Positions 51,359 through 60,448 of a stretch of DNA of 64,000 nucleotides are shown one piece after another. The DNA is from Shinella sumterensis. Lineage in GTDB: Bacteria; Pseudomonadota; Alphaproteobacteria; Rhizobiales; Rhizobiaceae. Location: contig NZ_MYFN02000002.1 of NCBI RefSeq assembly GCF_004514425.2, positions 310,001 to 374,000 on the forward strand. Direction: 5' to 3'. The notes below the pieces were generated by a model. It searched no databases and was not told the origin of the DNA. It was given only the letters and a program-made list of their open reading frames with translations. How positions within the stretch are numbered: position 1 is the first letter of the stretch; every line of letters begins with the position of its first letter. A program made the translations under genes and the position numbers.

Positions 51359-53668
51359 ATGCTGCCCAAAACTGCGACCGCCAGAAACATGCTCGCCATC
51401 GTGGCGGCCGGTGTCGCCACGACGGTGGCCACCGCAGGTGTCCTGGTCTGGCTTTCCTATCGGGCGGTTGAGGAACGGTCGATTTCCGAAATGGTCAATG
51501 CCGCCGAGGCCAGCGCCGGCAAGGTCGAGACCTATTTCGCGCAGGTCAAGGCGTTGAGCTGGAACATGCGCTCCACCCTCTATGCGATGAAGGAGACGGG
51601 CGCGCCGAGCCGCGAGACGATGAACCTGATCTTCGAGCGGCTGATGGCCGACAATGCCTTCGCCCTCGGCGTCAGCACCGGCTGGGAGCCGAATGCCTTC
51701 GATGGCAAGGACGATGCCTACAAGGGCAAGCCCGGCCATGACGCCACGGGCCGCTACGTTCCCTATTTCGCGCGCAGCGAAGGCAAGGTCGGCCTGGAAG
51801 CGCTGGTCGATTACGACAAGCCCGGTCCCGGGGATTATTACCAGGTGCCGAAGGCCACGGGTAAGGACTTCCTGACCGAGCCCTACAGCTATGCCGTCGG
51901 CGGCAAGAACGTGCTGATGACGTCCTTCATGGTGCCGCTGCTGTTCGACGGCAAGTTCCTCGGCGAGACCGGCGTGGATATCGCGCTGGATGCACTGGCC
52001 GGCGACGTCATGCAGCTGAAGCCGCTGGGTGCCGGTTACGTTGCCCTGCTCAGCCAGAACGGCGGCATCGTCAGCCATCCGGATACCGCTCTCCTCGGGA
52101 AGTCGCTGGCCGATTCGGGGCTCGACACCGCCGCGTGGCAGGACCTGATCGCCAATCCAAGGGCGGTGAAGGAGATCGCGGATCCTGCCGGCGTGGCGCT
52201 CGAGGCGGTGGCCGTGCCAATTCCGCTGACGCCGGATACGACATGGTTTGCCGTGGTCGCCGTTCCCAAATCGGTGCTTTTCGCAAGCGTCTCGTCGCTT
52301 GCTACCACGTCCATCGTCGTGATCGCCATCGCGGCGGGCTTCATGGCGGCGATCGGCTGGGCTCTCGCCGCACGCTTCCGCAAGCGCCTCGCCAAGGTGA
52401 TCAACGCGACGAGCGCGATCGCCGCGGGTCGCATGGACGCCGACCTTTCCGAATCGACGCGTCAGGACGAGATCGGTGAAATGGCGCGCTCGCTTGCCGT
52501 GCTGCGCGATGCCGCGCTCGCCAAGGTTCGCCTGGAAGGGGAGGCGGAACAGAGCCGCGCCCTTTCCGAAGAGGAGCGCCGGCAGCGCGCCGAAGAGGCC
52601 GCCGAGCGCGAGCGTCAGACCCGCGTGGCCGTCGAGGCCCTTGCCGACGGCCTGCAGAAGCTGGCGGACGGTGACATGACCTGTCGGATCGAGAAGAGCT
52701 TTGCCGGTTCGCTCGATCAGGTGCGCCACGATTTCAACGCCTCCGTCGAAAAGCTGCAGGCCGTCCTGCGGTCGGTGGGCGGCAACGCTAATGCGATCCA
52801 GGCCGGATCCGCGGAAATCCGCACGGCCTCCAACGATCTTGCCCAGCGCACCGAACAGCAGGCCGCCTCCGTCGAGGAGACCGCGGCGGCGCTCGAGCAG
52901 ATCACCACGTCGCTCAAGGATGCGACAAAGCGTGCGGAGGATGCCGGGCAACTGGTCGAGCGCACCCGCATCGGCGCGGAAAAGTCCGGCGACGTGGTTC
53001 GCCGGGCCGTGGGCGCGATGAGCGGCATCGAGACCTCGTCGCGCGAGATTTCCAACATCATCGGCGTGATCGACGAGATCGCCTTCCAGACCAACCTGCT
53101 GGCGCTCAATGCCGGTGTGGAAGCCGCGCGCGCCGGTGAGGCCGGCAAGGGCTTTGCGGTCGTCGCACAGGAAGTCCGTGAACTCGCCCAGCGCTCGGCC
53201 AATGCGGCCAAGGAGATCAAGGCGCTGATTACCAAGTCCGGCGAGCAGGTCAATCTCGGCGTGGCGCTTGTCGGCGAGACCGGCTCGGCGCTGGCGCAGA
53301 TCGTCAACCAGGTGCAGGAGATCGACGAGAACGTTGCGGCCATCGTGCGTTCGGCACGCGAGCAGTCGACGGGCCTTCACGAGATCAACGCCGCCGTCAA
53401 CTCCATCGACCAGGGGACGCAGAAGAACGCGGCCATGGTGGAAGAGCAGACCGCCGCAAGCCACGCGCTGGCAAGCGAGGCCGCCGCACTCAACGAACTG
53501 GTCGCGCAGTTCCGTCTGGGCACGGGCGGCGGCATTGCTGCGCGCCCGACGATCGCATCGGCGGGCGAACACCGTCCCGTCGCATCCGGCGCCCGTGCGC
53601 GCGGCAACAAGCTCGTCGCGGCGATGGGCGGCGGGCAGGCCGCCGCGCAGGATTGGGAAGAATTCTGA
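51359..53668 (+). CDS. Methyl-accepting chemotaxis protein with dCache domain
   Basis: 769 aa. Membrane helix 1 is at about 13-33 ([21 protein letters not shown]). A periplasmic double Cache domain spans about 40-310 ([42 protein letters not shown]). Helix 2 lies at about 312-337, HAMP at 338-392, and the signalling hairpin tip [31 protein letters not shown] at about 578-610. The C-terminus is the DWEEF tether that recruits CheR/CheB in rhizobia. dCache receptors often bind amino or organic acids. AGGAGA before ATG 51359 sets the start; the in-frame ATG at 51266 lies in low-quality sequence. Confidence 0.93.
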   Translation: MLPKTATARNMLAIVAAGVATTVATAGVLVWLSYRAVEERSISEMVNAAEASAGKVETYFAQVKALSWNMRSTLYAMKETGAPSRETMNLIFERLMADNAFALGVSTGWEPNAFDGKDDAYKGKPGHDATGRYVPYFARSEGKVGLEALVDYDKPGPGDYYQVPKATGKDFLTEPYSYAVGGKNVLMTSFMVPLLFDGKFLGETGVDIALDALAGDVMQLKPLGAGYVALLSQNGGIVSHPDTALLGKSLADSGLDTAAWQDLIANPRAVKEIADPAGVALEAVAVPIPLTPDTTWFAVVAVPKSVLFASVSSLATTSIVVIAIAAGFMAAIGWALAARFRKRLAKVINATSAIAAGRMDADLSESTRQDEIGEMARSLAVLRDAALAKVRLEGEAEQSRALSEEERRQRAEEAAERERQTRVAVEALADGLQKLADGDMTCRIEKSFAGSLDQVRHDFNASVEKLQAVLRSVGGNANAIQAGSAEIRTASNDLAQRTEQQAASVEETAAALEQITTSLKDATKRAEDAGQLVERTRIGAEKSGDVVRRAVGAMSGIETSSREISNIIGVIDEIAFQTNLLALNAGVEAARAGEAGKGFAVVAQEVRELAQRSANAAKEIKALITKSGEQVNLGVALVGETGSALAQIVNQVQEIDENVAAIVRSAREQSTGLHEINAAVNSIDQGTQKNAAMVEEQTAASHALASEAAALNELVAQFRLGTGGGIAARPTIASAGEHRPVASGARARGNKLVAAMGGGQAAAQDWEEF

Positions 53669-53690
53669 GATTTGCCGTCAGACCTCAGGA

Positions 53691-53715
53691 GGGCGGCCAC
53701 GGAGAGCCGCCTTTC
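53691..53715 (+). terminator. Weak terminator after chemoreceptor gene
   Basis: GGCGGC / GCCGCC (53692-53697 with 53706-53711) has an 8-base loop and is followed by only TTTC. Confidence 0.5.
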
Positions 53716-53752
53716 GCAACTGCATCGAAAAGCGTGCTTAAGTTTTGTGCGC

Positions 53753-53780
53753 TGCATGAATTTTGGTCTGTTTTGGTGCG
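53753..53780 (+). promoter_or_regulatory. Two overlapping NtrC-like enhancer sites
   Basis: Compared with the NtrC form TGCACTATTTTGGTGCA, the 17-mer at 53764-53780 matches 13 of 17 and keeps TTTTGGTGC, and the one at 53753-53769 matches about 11. They lie about 100-130 bases upstream of the predicted sigma-54 start, the usual enhancer distance. Confidence 0.55.
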
Positions 53781-53853
53781 AAGGCATAGAGGCTTTATTT
53801 TAGGGTCTCATTTACAACATTGAATCATTTATATTTTATTGGTTATAACGAAG

Positions 53854-53870
53854 CTGGCACGCTTCCTGCT
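53854..53870 (+). promoter_or_regulatory. Sigma-54 (RpoN) promoter
   Basis: CTGGCACG, CTTC, CTGCT: the -24 element YTGGCACG is perfect, the 4-base gap is exact and the -12 element differs from TTGCW by one base. GG and GC are exactly 10 bases apart. Predicted start near 53881. Confidence 0.7.
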
Positions 53871-53880
53871 TCCTTGGTTT

Positions 53881-53995
53881 CAGGTCCAGAGGGGACCGAG
53901 ATAGAAGCGTCCGAAAAACGGTGCTCCGATCAAGCCGCCGCGCAGCCTGAAGGAACCAGCAAGGTTCCGGGATTGCCGGCGGCTTTATTGTTTCA
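53881..53995 (+). ncRNA. Candidate NtrC/sigma-54-controlled small RNA
   Basis: About 115 bases from the predicted sigma-54 start. Hairpin 1 is GGTCC / GGACC (53883-53887 with 53893-53897). A 9-bp outer stem AAGCCGCCG / CGGCGGCTT (53932-53940 with 53977-53985) encloses a perfect 6-bp hairpin GGAACC / GGTTCC (53952-53957 with 53963-53968). It is followed by TTTATTGTTT, so it can end transcription. No frame of convincing length or start is present. The RNA could also continue into further hairpins at 54002-54013. I do not recognise it as a named family. Confidence 0.5.
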
Positions 53996-54138
53996 AGCGA
54001 TGGCCGCATGGCCCTTCGGGGATGGGTACGAAACGCCCGTCTTCCAAATTTCCATCCTCAGCGTTTCGTGGTTGGACTTTCCTCAAGACTGCGTCAGAAT
54101 TCATCAACATGGAACGCGACGTCCAGTTGTGCCGTCGC

Positions 54139-54185
54139 TTGCCAGATTGTTCTTCTCGATATAATGAGGACCCACATTAAGTGGG
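54139..54185 (+). promoter_or_regulatory. Promoter and operator-like repeat of the RND efflux operon
   Basis: A perfect TATAAT (54160-54165) has TTGCCA (54139-54144) 15 bases upstream. The inverted repeat CCCAC-N5-GTGGG (54171-54185) covers the predicted start site, a placement typical of a TetR-type repressor operator. The leader is about 35 bases. Confidence 0.55.
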
Positions 54186-54207
54186 TGTTCCGCAGTTGGA
54201 GATGACG

Positions 54208-55278
54208 ATGACCCGATCCGGCAGGATGATGTTGACTGTGCTGGCGCTGTCCTTGGTCTGCCTGCCTGCCCGCGCGGATGGTCTGGCGCATCCGGTTCAT
54301 GTTGCGCCTATTCATTTCGAGGAGCGGGAGCAGACGGTCTCCATCACGGGGGAGGTCACCGCGCGGGTGGAAAGCGATCTGTCCTTCCGCGTCGGCGGCC
54401 GTATTACGGGCTGGTTCGTGGATGTCGGCGATGCCGTTCGTGCCGGCCAGGTCCTTGCGCGGATCGATCCCGAGGAACAGAAGGCGGATGTCGAGGCGGC
54501 CGAAGCCGGGGTGCAGGCGGCGGAAGCGCAGCTCAAGCTCGCCCGCGCCAATTTCGACCGCCAGAAATCGTTGCTTGATGACGGCATCAGCACACAGCGC
54601 GATTTCGACGATGCGGAGGCGGCGCTGCGCACCGCCGAGGGCGCGCGCGAAACCGCCATCGCCCAGCGTGATACGGCGAAGGACGTGCTCTCCTATACGG
54701 AGCTTCGCGCGCCGGCCGATGGCATCGTGACGGCACGCCTGGCCGAAGCGGGCCAGGTGGTGCAGGCGGCGCAGACCATGTTTTCCGTCGCCGATAACGG
54801 GCCGCGCGATGCGGTGTTCAACGTCTACGAATCCCTGTTCTTCGAACAGCCGTCCAAGCATTCCGTGCAGGTGACGCTGCTCAGCGACGACAAGGTGCAG
54901 ACCACGGGCAATGTCCGGGAGGTCTCGCCGACCATCGATACGCAGACCGGCACGGTGCGCGTGAAGGTCGCGATGGACCGCACGCCGCCGGAGATGACGC
55001 TGGGCGCGTCTGTGCTCGGTGTGGGCACGCTTGCGCCGCGCCGTGTCGTCGTCGTGCCGTGGCAGGCACTCGCCGAATCCGGTGGCAAGCCGGCCCTCTG
55101 GATCGTCGACAAGACGGACAACACCGTAAAACTGCGCCCCGTCGAAATCTTCTCCTTCGAAACGGGCTCGGCACTGGTTTCCGGCGGCGTCGAGGAAGGC
55201 GAGACCTACGTCACCGACGGAACGAAACTGCTGCGGCCCGGCCAGACGATCACCGTGACCGAGGAGAAAGCCCAATGA
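54208..55278 (+). CDS. RND efflux periplasmic adaptor, first copy
   Basis: 356 aa. Signal peptide about 1-22 (ending LPARA). Membrane-fusion protein build: beta-barrel/lipoyl halves (GRITGWFVDVGDAVRAGQVLARID and ELRAPADGIVTARLAEAGQVV) flank an alpha-hairpin (KADVEAAEAGVQAAEAQLKL). It links the inner-membrane pump to the outer-membrane channel. The ATG at 54208 has GGAG 6 bases upstream; the closer ATG at 54202 touches the SD. The stop overlaps the next start (ATGA), so the three genes are coupled. No TetR regulator is beside it. Confidence 0.92.
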   Translation: MTRSGRMMLTVLALSLVCLPARADGLAHPVHVAPIHFEEREQTVSITGEVTARVESDLSFRVGGRITGWFVDVGDAVRAGQVLARIDPEEQKADVEAAEAGVQAAEAQLKLARANFDRQKSLLDDGISTQRDFDDAEAALRTAEGARETAIAQRDTAKDVLSYTELRAPADGIVTARLAEAGQVVQAAQTMFSVADNGPRDAVFNVYESLFFEQPSKHSVQVTLLSDDKVQTTGNVREVSPTIDTQTGTVRVKVAMDRTPPEMTLGASVLGVGTLAPRRVVVVPWQALAESGGKPALWIVDKTDNTVKLRPVEIFSFETGSALVSGGVEEGETYVTDGTKLLRPGQTITVTEEKAQ

Positions 55279-56348
55279 GACGGTTCCTTGTCCTGAGCGC
55301 GGCTCTCATCGCCGCGACGGCGCTTGCCGGCTGCAAGAAGGAAGAAGAGGCCGCCGCGCCGCCGCGGCCCGTGCTGTATTCCGTGGTAAAGCCGGTCGCG
55401 CTGCCGGGCACCCGCTTCGCCGGCACGGTGCAGGCGAAGGTGCAGTCCGCGCTCGGTTCCCGTGTCGCCGGGCGTCTGGTTTCGCGCAGCGTCCACGTCG
55501 GCGATCTCGTGGCGAAGGGCGATGAACTCGCCGTGCTGGATGCGACGGCTTATGAACTGGCGGTTCGCTCCGCACGGGCCGAGCTGTCCAGCGCCGAGGC
55601 GACGCTTGCGAGCGCGGTGGCGGCCGATGAGCGGCAACGGACGCTGCTTCAGTCCAACGCTGCCGCAAGGGCGGCCGTCGAGAGCGCCGAGCAATCGCGC
55701 GCTGCGGCGGAAGCCGGTCTGACCCGGGCGCGCACGGCGCTCAAGAAGGCCGAGGAGCAGCTTTCCTATACGAGAATCCAGGCCGAGTTCGATGGCGTCG
55801 TCGTCGCCACGGGGGCGGAAGTCGGGCAGACCGTGTCGCCGGGCGAGGCGATCGTGACCATTGCCCGCCCGGACGAACGCGATGCGGTGGTGGATATCCC
55901 CGAGACCGCGGTCGCCATTGCGGTTGGCAGCCGGTTCCGCGTCTCGCTCCAGATCAATCCTGCCATCACCGTCATGGGTGCCGTGCGCGAGGTCGCGCCG
56001 TCCGCCGACGCGGTCACCCGCACGCGGCGTGTGAAGATCGCCCTGGAAAACCCGCCGGACACGGTGCGGCTCGGCACGACGATTACGGCCGAACTGGAGG
56101 GTCCGGACCTCACGACGATCATGGTGCCGGAGACGGCCATCCTCGTGAAGGACGGCAAGCCGCATGTCTGGATCGTCGATGCGCAGAAGGGTGAAGTGCA
56201 TCTCGCCGCCGTCGAGACGGGGGCTGCCGCCGGCCGGTATCTCTCCGTCTCAAGCGGGCTCAAAGAGGGCGACCGCGTGGTTACCGCCGGGGTGAACAGC
56301 CTGGAGGACGGCCAGAAAGTGAAGATCGAAGACGAGGCAAGCCTATGA
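55275..56348 (+). CDS. RND efflux periplasmic adaptor lipoprotein, second copy
   Basis: 357 aa. The lipobox LAGC (Cys about residue 20) makes it a lipoprotein, unlike the first adaptor. Lipoyl halves GRLVSRSVHVGDLVAKGDELAVLD and IQAEFDGVVVATGAEVGQTV, with an alpha-hairpin between, are intact. Starts within the stop of the preceding adaptor (ATGA) and its own stop overlaps the pump gene the same way. Two different adaptors with one pump are seen in some heteromeric adaptor systems; they may alternate in one hexamer. Confidence 0.92.
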   Translation: MRRFLVLSAALIAATALAGCKKEEEAAAPPRPVLYSVVKPVALPGTRFAGTVQAKVQSALGSRVAGRLVSRSVHVGDLVAKGDELAVLDATAYELAVRSARAELSSAEATLASAVAADERQRTLLQSNAAARAAVESAEQSRAAAEAGLTRARTALKKAEEQLSYTRIQAEFDGVVVATGAEVGQTVSPGEAIVTIARPDERDAVVDIPETAVAIAVGSRFRVSLQINPAITVMGAVREVAPSADAVTRTRRVKIALENPPDTVRLGTTITAELEGPDLTTIMVPETAILVKDGKPHVWIVDAQKGEVHLAAVETGAAAGRYLSVSSGLKEGDRVVTAGVNSLEDGQKVKIEDEASL

Positions 56349-59300
56349 AGAAGTTCAACCTTTCGGACTGGGCGCTCGATCATGCGTCGCTTGTCTGGTA
56401 TTTCATGATCGTCTTCGCGCTGCTCGGCTTCTTCACCTACCAGAATCTCGGGCGTGAGGAGGATCCGTCCTTCGTCATCAAGACCATGACGGTCAGCGCC
56501 GCCTGGCCGGGCGCCTCCGTCGAGGAGACGACGCGGCAGGTGACGGAGCGCATCGAGCGCAAGCTGGAGGAGCTGGAATCGCTCGATTTCACACGCAGCG
56601 TGACGACGCCCGGCCAGACGCTGGTCTTCGTCAACCTGAAGCCGACGACGCGCGCCCGCGACGTGGCGCCGACGTGGCAGACCGTCCGCAACATGATCAA
56701 CGATATCAGGGGGGAATTTCCCTCCGGTGTCGTCGGCCCCGCCTTCAACGACCGCTTCGGCGATGTGTTCGGCAATATCTATGCCTTCACCGCCGATGGC
56801 CTGACCCAGCGCCAGCTGCGCGATTATGTCGAGGATGCCCGCAGGCGCGTGCTGACGGTGCCGAATATCGGCAAGGTCGATCTCATCGGTGCGCAGGATG
56901 AGGTCATCTATCTCGAATTCTCCACGCGCCAGCTTGCCGCGCTCGGCATTTCCACCCAGCAGGTCGTCTCGACGCTGCAGGCGCAGAACGCAATCGCACC
57001 ATCCGGCGTGGTGCAGGGCGGCGGGGAACGTGTCAGCGTGCGCGTCGGCGGGCAGTTCAGTTCGGAGGACAGCCTCCGCGAGGTCAATCTGCGCGTCAAT
57101 AACCGCTTCTTCCGGCTGAGCGACATCGCCACCATCACGCGGGGTTACGAAGACCCGCCGTCCGCACTGTTCCGGTTCAACGGCCAACCGGCGATCGGCC
57201 TGGCGATCGGCATGAAGCAGGGCTCGAACCTGCTGGAATTCGGCGCGGCGGTCGAGAAAAAGATCGAGACGCTGTCTGAGGAGCTGCCCGTCGGCGTCGA
57301 CGTGCATCTCGTCTCCGACCAGCCGAAGGTCGTCGAGGAAGCGGTGTCGGGCTTCACGCGTGCGCTGTTCGAGGCGGTGGCCATCGTCCTCATCGTCAGT
57401 TTCGTGAGCCTCGGCCTGCGGGCGGGCCTCGTCGTGGCGCTCTCCATACCGCTGACGCTCGGCATCACCTTCGTCTTCATGTATTATGACGGCATATCGC
57501 TCCAGCGCGTTTCGCTCGGCGCACTCATCATCGCGCTCGGGCTTCTCGTCGACGATGCCATGATCGCGGTGGAAATGATGGTGGCGCGGCTGGAGGCGGG
57601 GGATACGCTGCGCAAGGCGGCGACCTATGTCTATACATCCACCGCCTTCCCGATGCTAACAGGCACGCTGGTGACCGTGGCGGGCTTCATCCCGATCGGC
57701 CTCAACAACAGTGCTGCCGGCGAATTCACCTTCTCGCTGTTCGTCGTCATCGCGATCTCGCTTGTCGTGTCATGGGTCGTGGCGGTCGTGTTCACGCCGC
57801 TGCTCGGCGTGACGATCCTGCCCAAGAGCATGAAGCAGCATCACGACCAGAAGGGCTGGTTCGGACGCATCTTCGCCCGTATCCTCGATGTCTGCATGCG
57901 CTGGAAATGGACCACGATCGTCGCGACCATCGCCGTCTTCGCCGTCTCCGTCTTCGGCATGGGCTTCGTGCAGCAACAGTTCTTCCCGTCGTCCGACCGC
58001 CCGGAACTCGTCATCGACTGGGCGCTGCCGCAGAACGCCTCGATTGCCGAAACGAACGCACAGATCGCCAAGCTCGAAGAGGAAAAGCTCAAGGGCAATC
58101 CCGATATCGAGCGCTGGTCTTCCTATGTGGGCGAGGGCGCGGTGCGCTTCCTCCTTTCCTTCGACGTGCAGCCCCCGTCGCCGGCCTTCGGCCAGACGGT
58201 CATCGTCACCAAGGACCTCGAAGCGCGCGACAGGGTCAAGGCGGATCTCGATGCCTATCTGCGCACGACTTTTGTCGGCACGGATGCGCTCGTGAAGCTG
58301 CTCGACATCGGCCCGCCGGTCGGCCGTCCGGTCCAGTACCGTGTCAGCGGTCCCGACATCCAGGAAGTGCGCAAGCAGGCGCTGGCCTTCGGCGAGATTC
58401 TCGGCCGTAACGACCGGCTGGGCGATATCGTCTATGACTGGAACGAGCCCGCCCGCGTCGTGAAGGTCGATGTCCTCCAGGACAAGGCGCGCCAGCTCGG
58501 CGTGACCTCGCAGGATATCGCGTCTGCGCTCAACGGCGTCGTCGGCGGCACCACGGTTACGCAGATCCGCGACGACACCTACCTGATCGACGTCATCGGC
58601 CGGGCGAAGGCCGGCGAGCGCCAGTCCATCGAGACGCTGCGCCAGTTGCAGCTGCCGACGGCCAACGGAACCTCCGTGCCGCTCGCCGCCGTCGCCAACT
58701 TCCGCTACGAGATGGAGCAGCCGGTAGTGTGGCGCCGCTCTCGCCAGCCCACCATCACGGTCAAGGCCAGCGTGACCGGCGGCGTGCAGCCTGCCACCAT
58801 CGTTTCCCAGATGGAAAAGCAGGTCGATGCCTTCCGCGCCGAGCTGCCCTCCGGCTATGACATCGCCGTCGGTGGTGCCGTTGAAGAAAGCGCCAACAGC
58901 CAGGCGCCCATCGTTGCCGTCGTCCCGCTCATGCTCTTTGCCATGGCGACGATCCTGATGCTGCAGTTGCAGAGCTTCTCGCGGCTGTTCCTGGTCTTCG
59001 CGGTGGCGCCGCTGGCGCTTATCGGCGTGGTCATCGCACTGCTCGGCAGCGGGGCGCCTCTCGGCTTCGTCGCCATCCTCGGCGTGCTGGCGCTGATCGG
59101 CATCCTCATCCGCAACTCGGTGATCCTCGTGGTGCAGATCGAGCATCTGCGGCTGGAGGGCAAACATGCCTGGGACGCGGTGCGGGAGGCGACGGAACAC
59201 CGCATGCGTCCGATCATGCTGACGGCGGCGGCCGCCAGCCTTGCGCTCATTCCGATCTCGCGGGAGGTGTTCTGGGGGCCGATGGCTTACGCCATGATGG

Positions 59301-59428
59301 GCGGCATTATCGTCGGTACGGTGCTGACGCTGCTCTTCCTGCCGGCGCTTTATATCGCCTGGTTCCGCATCAAGCCGGAAGACAAGGACGAGGCGACGCC
59401 GGGGCCCGAACCCGTCGCCGCCGCCTGA
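56345..59428 (+). CDS. RND family efflux pump permease (HAE-1 type)
   Basis: 1027 aa, the usual length. Twelve membrane helices in two halves with large periplasmic loops. N-terminus LVWYFMIVFALLGFFTYQNLGREEDPSF, helix 4 LIIALGLLVDDAMIAVEMM with the proton-relay acids DD, and helix 10-11 LIGILIRNSVILVVQIEH support a multidrug (AcrB-like) pump rather than a metal pump. The gene starts inside the adaptor stop (ATGA). No outer-membrane channel is encoded in this operon. A strong terminator follows. Confidence 0.95.
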   Translation: MKKFNLSDWALDHASLVWYFMIVFALLGFFTYQNLGREEDPSFVIKTMTVSAAWPGASVEETTRQVTERIERKLEELESLDFTRSVTTPGQTLVFVNLKPTTRARDVAPTWQTVRNMINDIRGEFPSGVVGPAFNDRFGDVFGNIYAFTADGLTQRQLRDYVEDARRRVLTVPNIGKVDLIGAQDEVIYLEFSTRQLAALGISTQQVVSTLQAQNAIAPSGVVQGGGERVSVRVGGQFSSEDSLREVNLRVNNRFFRLSDIATITRGYEDPPSALFRFNGQPAIGLAIGMKQGSNLLEFGAAVEKKIETLSEELPVGVDVHLVSDQPKVVEEAVSGFTRALFEAVAIVLIVSFVSLGLRAGLVVALSIPLTLGITFVFMYYDGISLQRVSLGALIIALGLLVDDAMIAVEMMVARLEAGDTLRKAATYVYTSTAFPMLTGTLVTVAGFIPIGLNNSAAGEFTFSLFVVIAISLVVSWVVAVVFTPLLGVTILPKSMKQHHDQKGWFGRIFARILDVCMRWKWTTIVATIAVFAVSVFGMGFVQQQFFPSSDRPELVIDWALPQNASIAETNAQIAKLEEEKLKGNPDIERWSSYVGEGAVRFLLSFDVQPPSPAFGQTVIVTKDLEARDRVKADLDAYLRTTFVGTDALVKLLDIGPPVGRPVQYRVSGPDIQEVRKQALAFGEILGRNDRLGDIVYDWNEPARVVKVDVLQDKARQLGVTSQDIASALNGVVGGTTVTQIRDDTYLIDVIGRAKAGERQSIETLRQLQLPTANGTSVPLAAVANFRYEMEQPVVWRRSRQPTITVKASVTGGVQPATIVSQMEKQVDAFRAELPSGYDIAVGGAVEESANSQAPIVAVVPLMLFAMATILMLQLQSFSRLFLVFAVAPLALIGVVIALLGSGAPLGFVAILGVLALIGILIRNSVILVVQIEHLRLEGKHAWDAVREATEHRMRPIMLTAAAASLALIPISREVFWGPMAYAMMGGIIVGTVLTLLFLPALYIAWFRIKPEDKDEATPGPEPVAAA

Positions 59429-59438
59429 CGCAACCTGC

Positions 59439-59468
59439 AAATGACCTCGCCGAAAGCGAGGTCATTTC
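59439..59468. terminator. Bidirectional terminator after RND pump gene
   Basis: A perfect 12-bp stem (59439-59450 with 59455-59466) with a CGAA(A) loop and ATTTCG. It overlaps the stop codon of the convergent phosphatase gene. Confidence 0.88.
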
Positions 59469-60289
59469 GTTTCGGGTGACGGGGCCGTGTTCCAGTCGGC
59501 TCGCGCGGCGATGAAGTCCGGATTGGCGAAGTCGCTGTCGTGCTTCTGGTTGCGCTTGCCATAGACAAGCGGCTCGCCGTCCAGCGTGCGCGTGCCGCCG
59601 CCGGCGGCGCGCAGCACGGCGTCGCCCGCCGCCGTATCCCATTCCATGGTGCGGCTGAAGCGCGGATAGACGTCCGCCACGCCCTCCGCTACCAGGCAGA
59701 ACTTCAGCGAAGAGCCGATGGCCGTGCAGGCATCGATGCCGTGATCGTCGAGAAAGCGGGCGGTCTGCGGCGTGTCATGCGATCGGCTGGCGACGGCGGT
59801 GATTGCCGCGCCATGCTTGCGGCAGCCGATGGCCTGTCGTTCGGCGATCGTCCGGCCGCCCGTCACCGTGAAGCGTTCCGCCCGGTTATCCACCGCCACG
59901 AAGCCGGAGGAAAGCGCTGGCGCGAAGACGATGCCGGCAATCGGCGCGCCGTTTTCGATGAGAGCGATGTTGACGGTGAATTCGCTGCGGCCCGCCACGA
60001 ATTCCTTGGTTCCGTCGAGCGGATCGACAAGGAAGAACCGGCCGCCTGAAATGTCCGGCACGATCCCCGCGGCGACGGCCTCTTCGGCGACGACGGGTAT
60101 GGCGGGGAAATGCCGGCGCAGCGCCGCAAGGATCACCTGCTCTGCCTCTTCGTCCGCTTCCGTCACGGGGGAACTGTCGGGCTTGTGCCGGATATGGGCG
60201 CCCGCATCGTGGACAACCATGATGGCGCGGCCGGCGGCGAGCGCCGCGGTCTCCAGCACCTGTTTCAGCTCTGCAAGGTCCGTGTGCAT
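59462..60289 (-). CDS. cysQ: CysQ-type 3'(2'),5'-bisphosphate nucleotidase / inositol monophosphatase family
   Basis: 275 aa. Motifs of the Mg-dependent phosphatase fold: VVAEEAVA (metal Glu), FLVDPLDGTKEF (metal Asp/Asp and phosphate loop) and MEWDTAAGDAVLRAAGGGT (metal Asp). The order matches CysQ, which recycles 3'-phosphoadenosine-5'-phosphate from sulfate assimilation, though inositol-phosphatase activity is also possible. ATG 60289 (MHTDLAELKQ) has no clear SD. It is divergent from soxB with 159 bases between. Confidence 0.87.
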   Translation of the reverse strand: MHTDLAELKQVLETAALAAGRAIMVVHDAGAHIRHKPDSSPVTEADEEAEQVILAALRRHFPAIPVVAEEAVAAGIVPDISGGRFFLVDPLDGTKEFVAGRSEFTVNIALIENGAPIAGIVFAPALSSGFVAVDNRAERFTVTGGRTIAERQAIGCRKHGAAITAVASRSHDTPQTARFLDDHGIDACTAIGSSLKFCLVAEGVADVYPRFSRTMEWDTAAGDAVLRAAGGGTRTLDGEPLVYGKRNQKHDSDFANPDFIAARADWNTAPSPETK

Positions 60290-60448
60290 GATGGAATGGC
60301 TTAATCCCGGCGCGCTCCGAAAGCAAATGCCAAGACATCGCCGGCTGCGGGTGTGGAAAGATCGGCGCTGCGGGCAGGGTGCGGCGATCTCCCGTCTTGC
60401 CGTTTGCGCGCCATGTGCGAAGGTGGCGCATCTCATATGGGACATCGC

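Noticed and set aside
51260-53572. A 770-codon minus-strand frame opposite the chemoreceptor
   Set aside because: The plus strand encodes a full methyl-accepting chemotaxis protein; the opposite frame is Arg/His/Leu-rich and without domains.
53820-54164. A 114-codon frame in the gap before the efflux operon
   Set aside because: No SD, no domain, and it crosses the sigma-54 promoter and the hairpins; the stretch is better explained as non-coding RNA.
57770-59440. A 556-codon minus-strand frame opposite the RND pump
   Set aside because: His/Arg/Asp-rich without any domain and antisense to a coherent pump gene.
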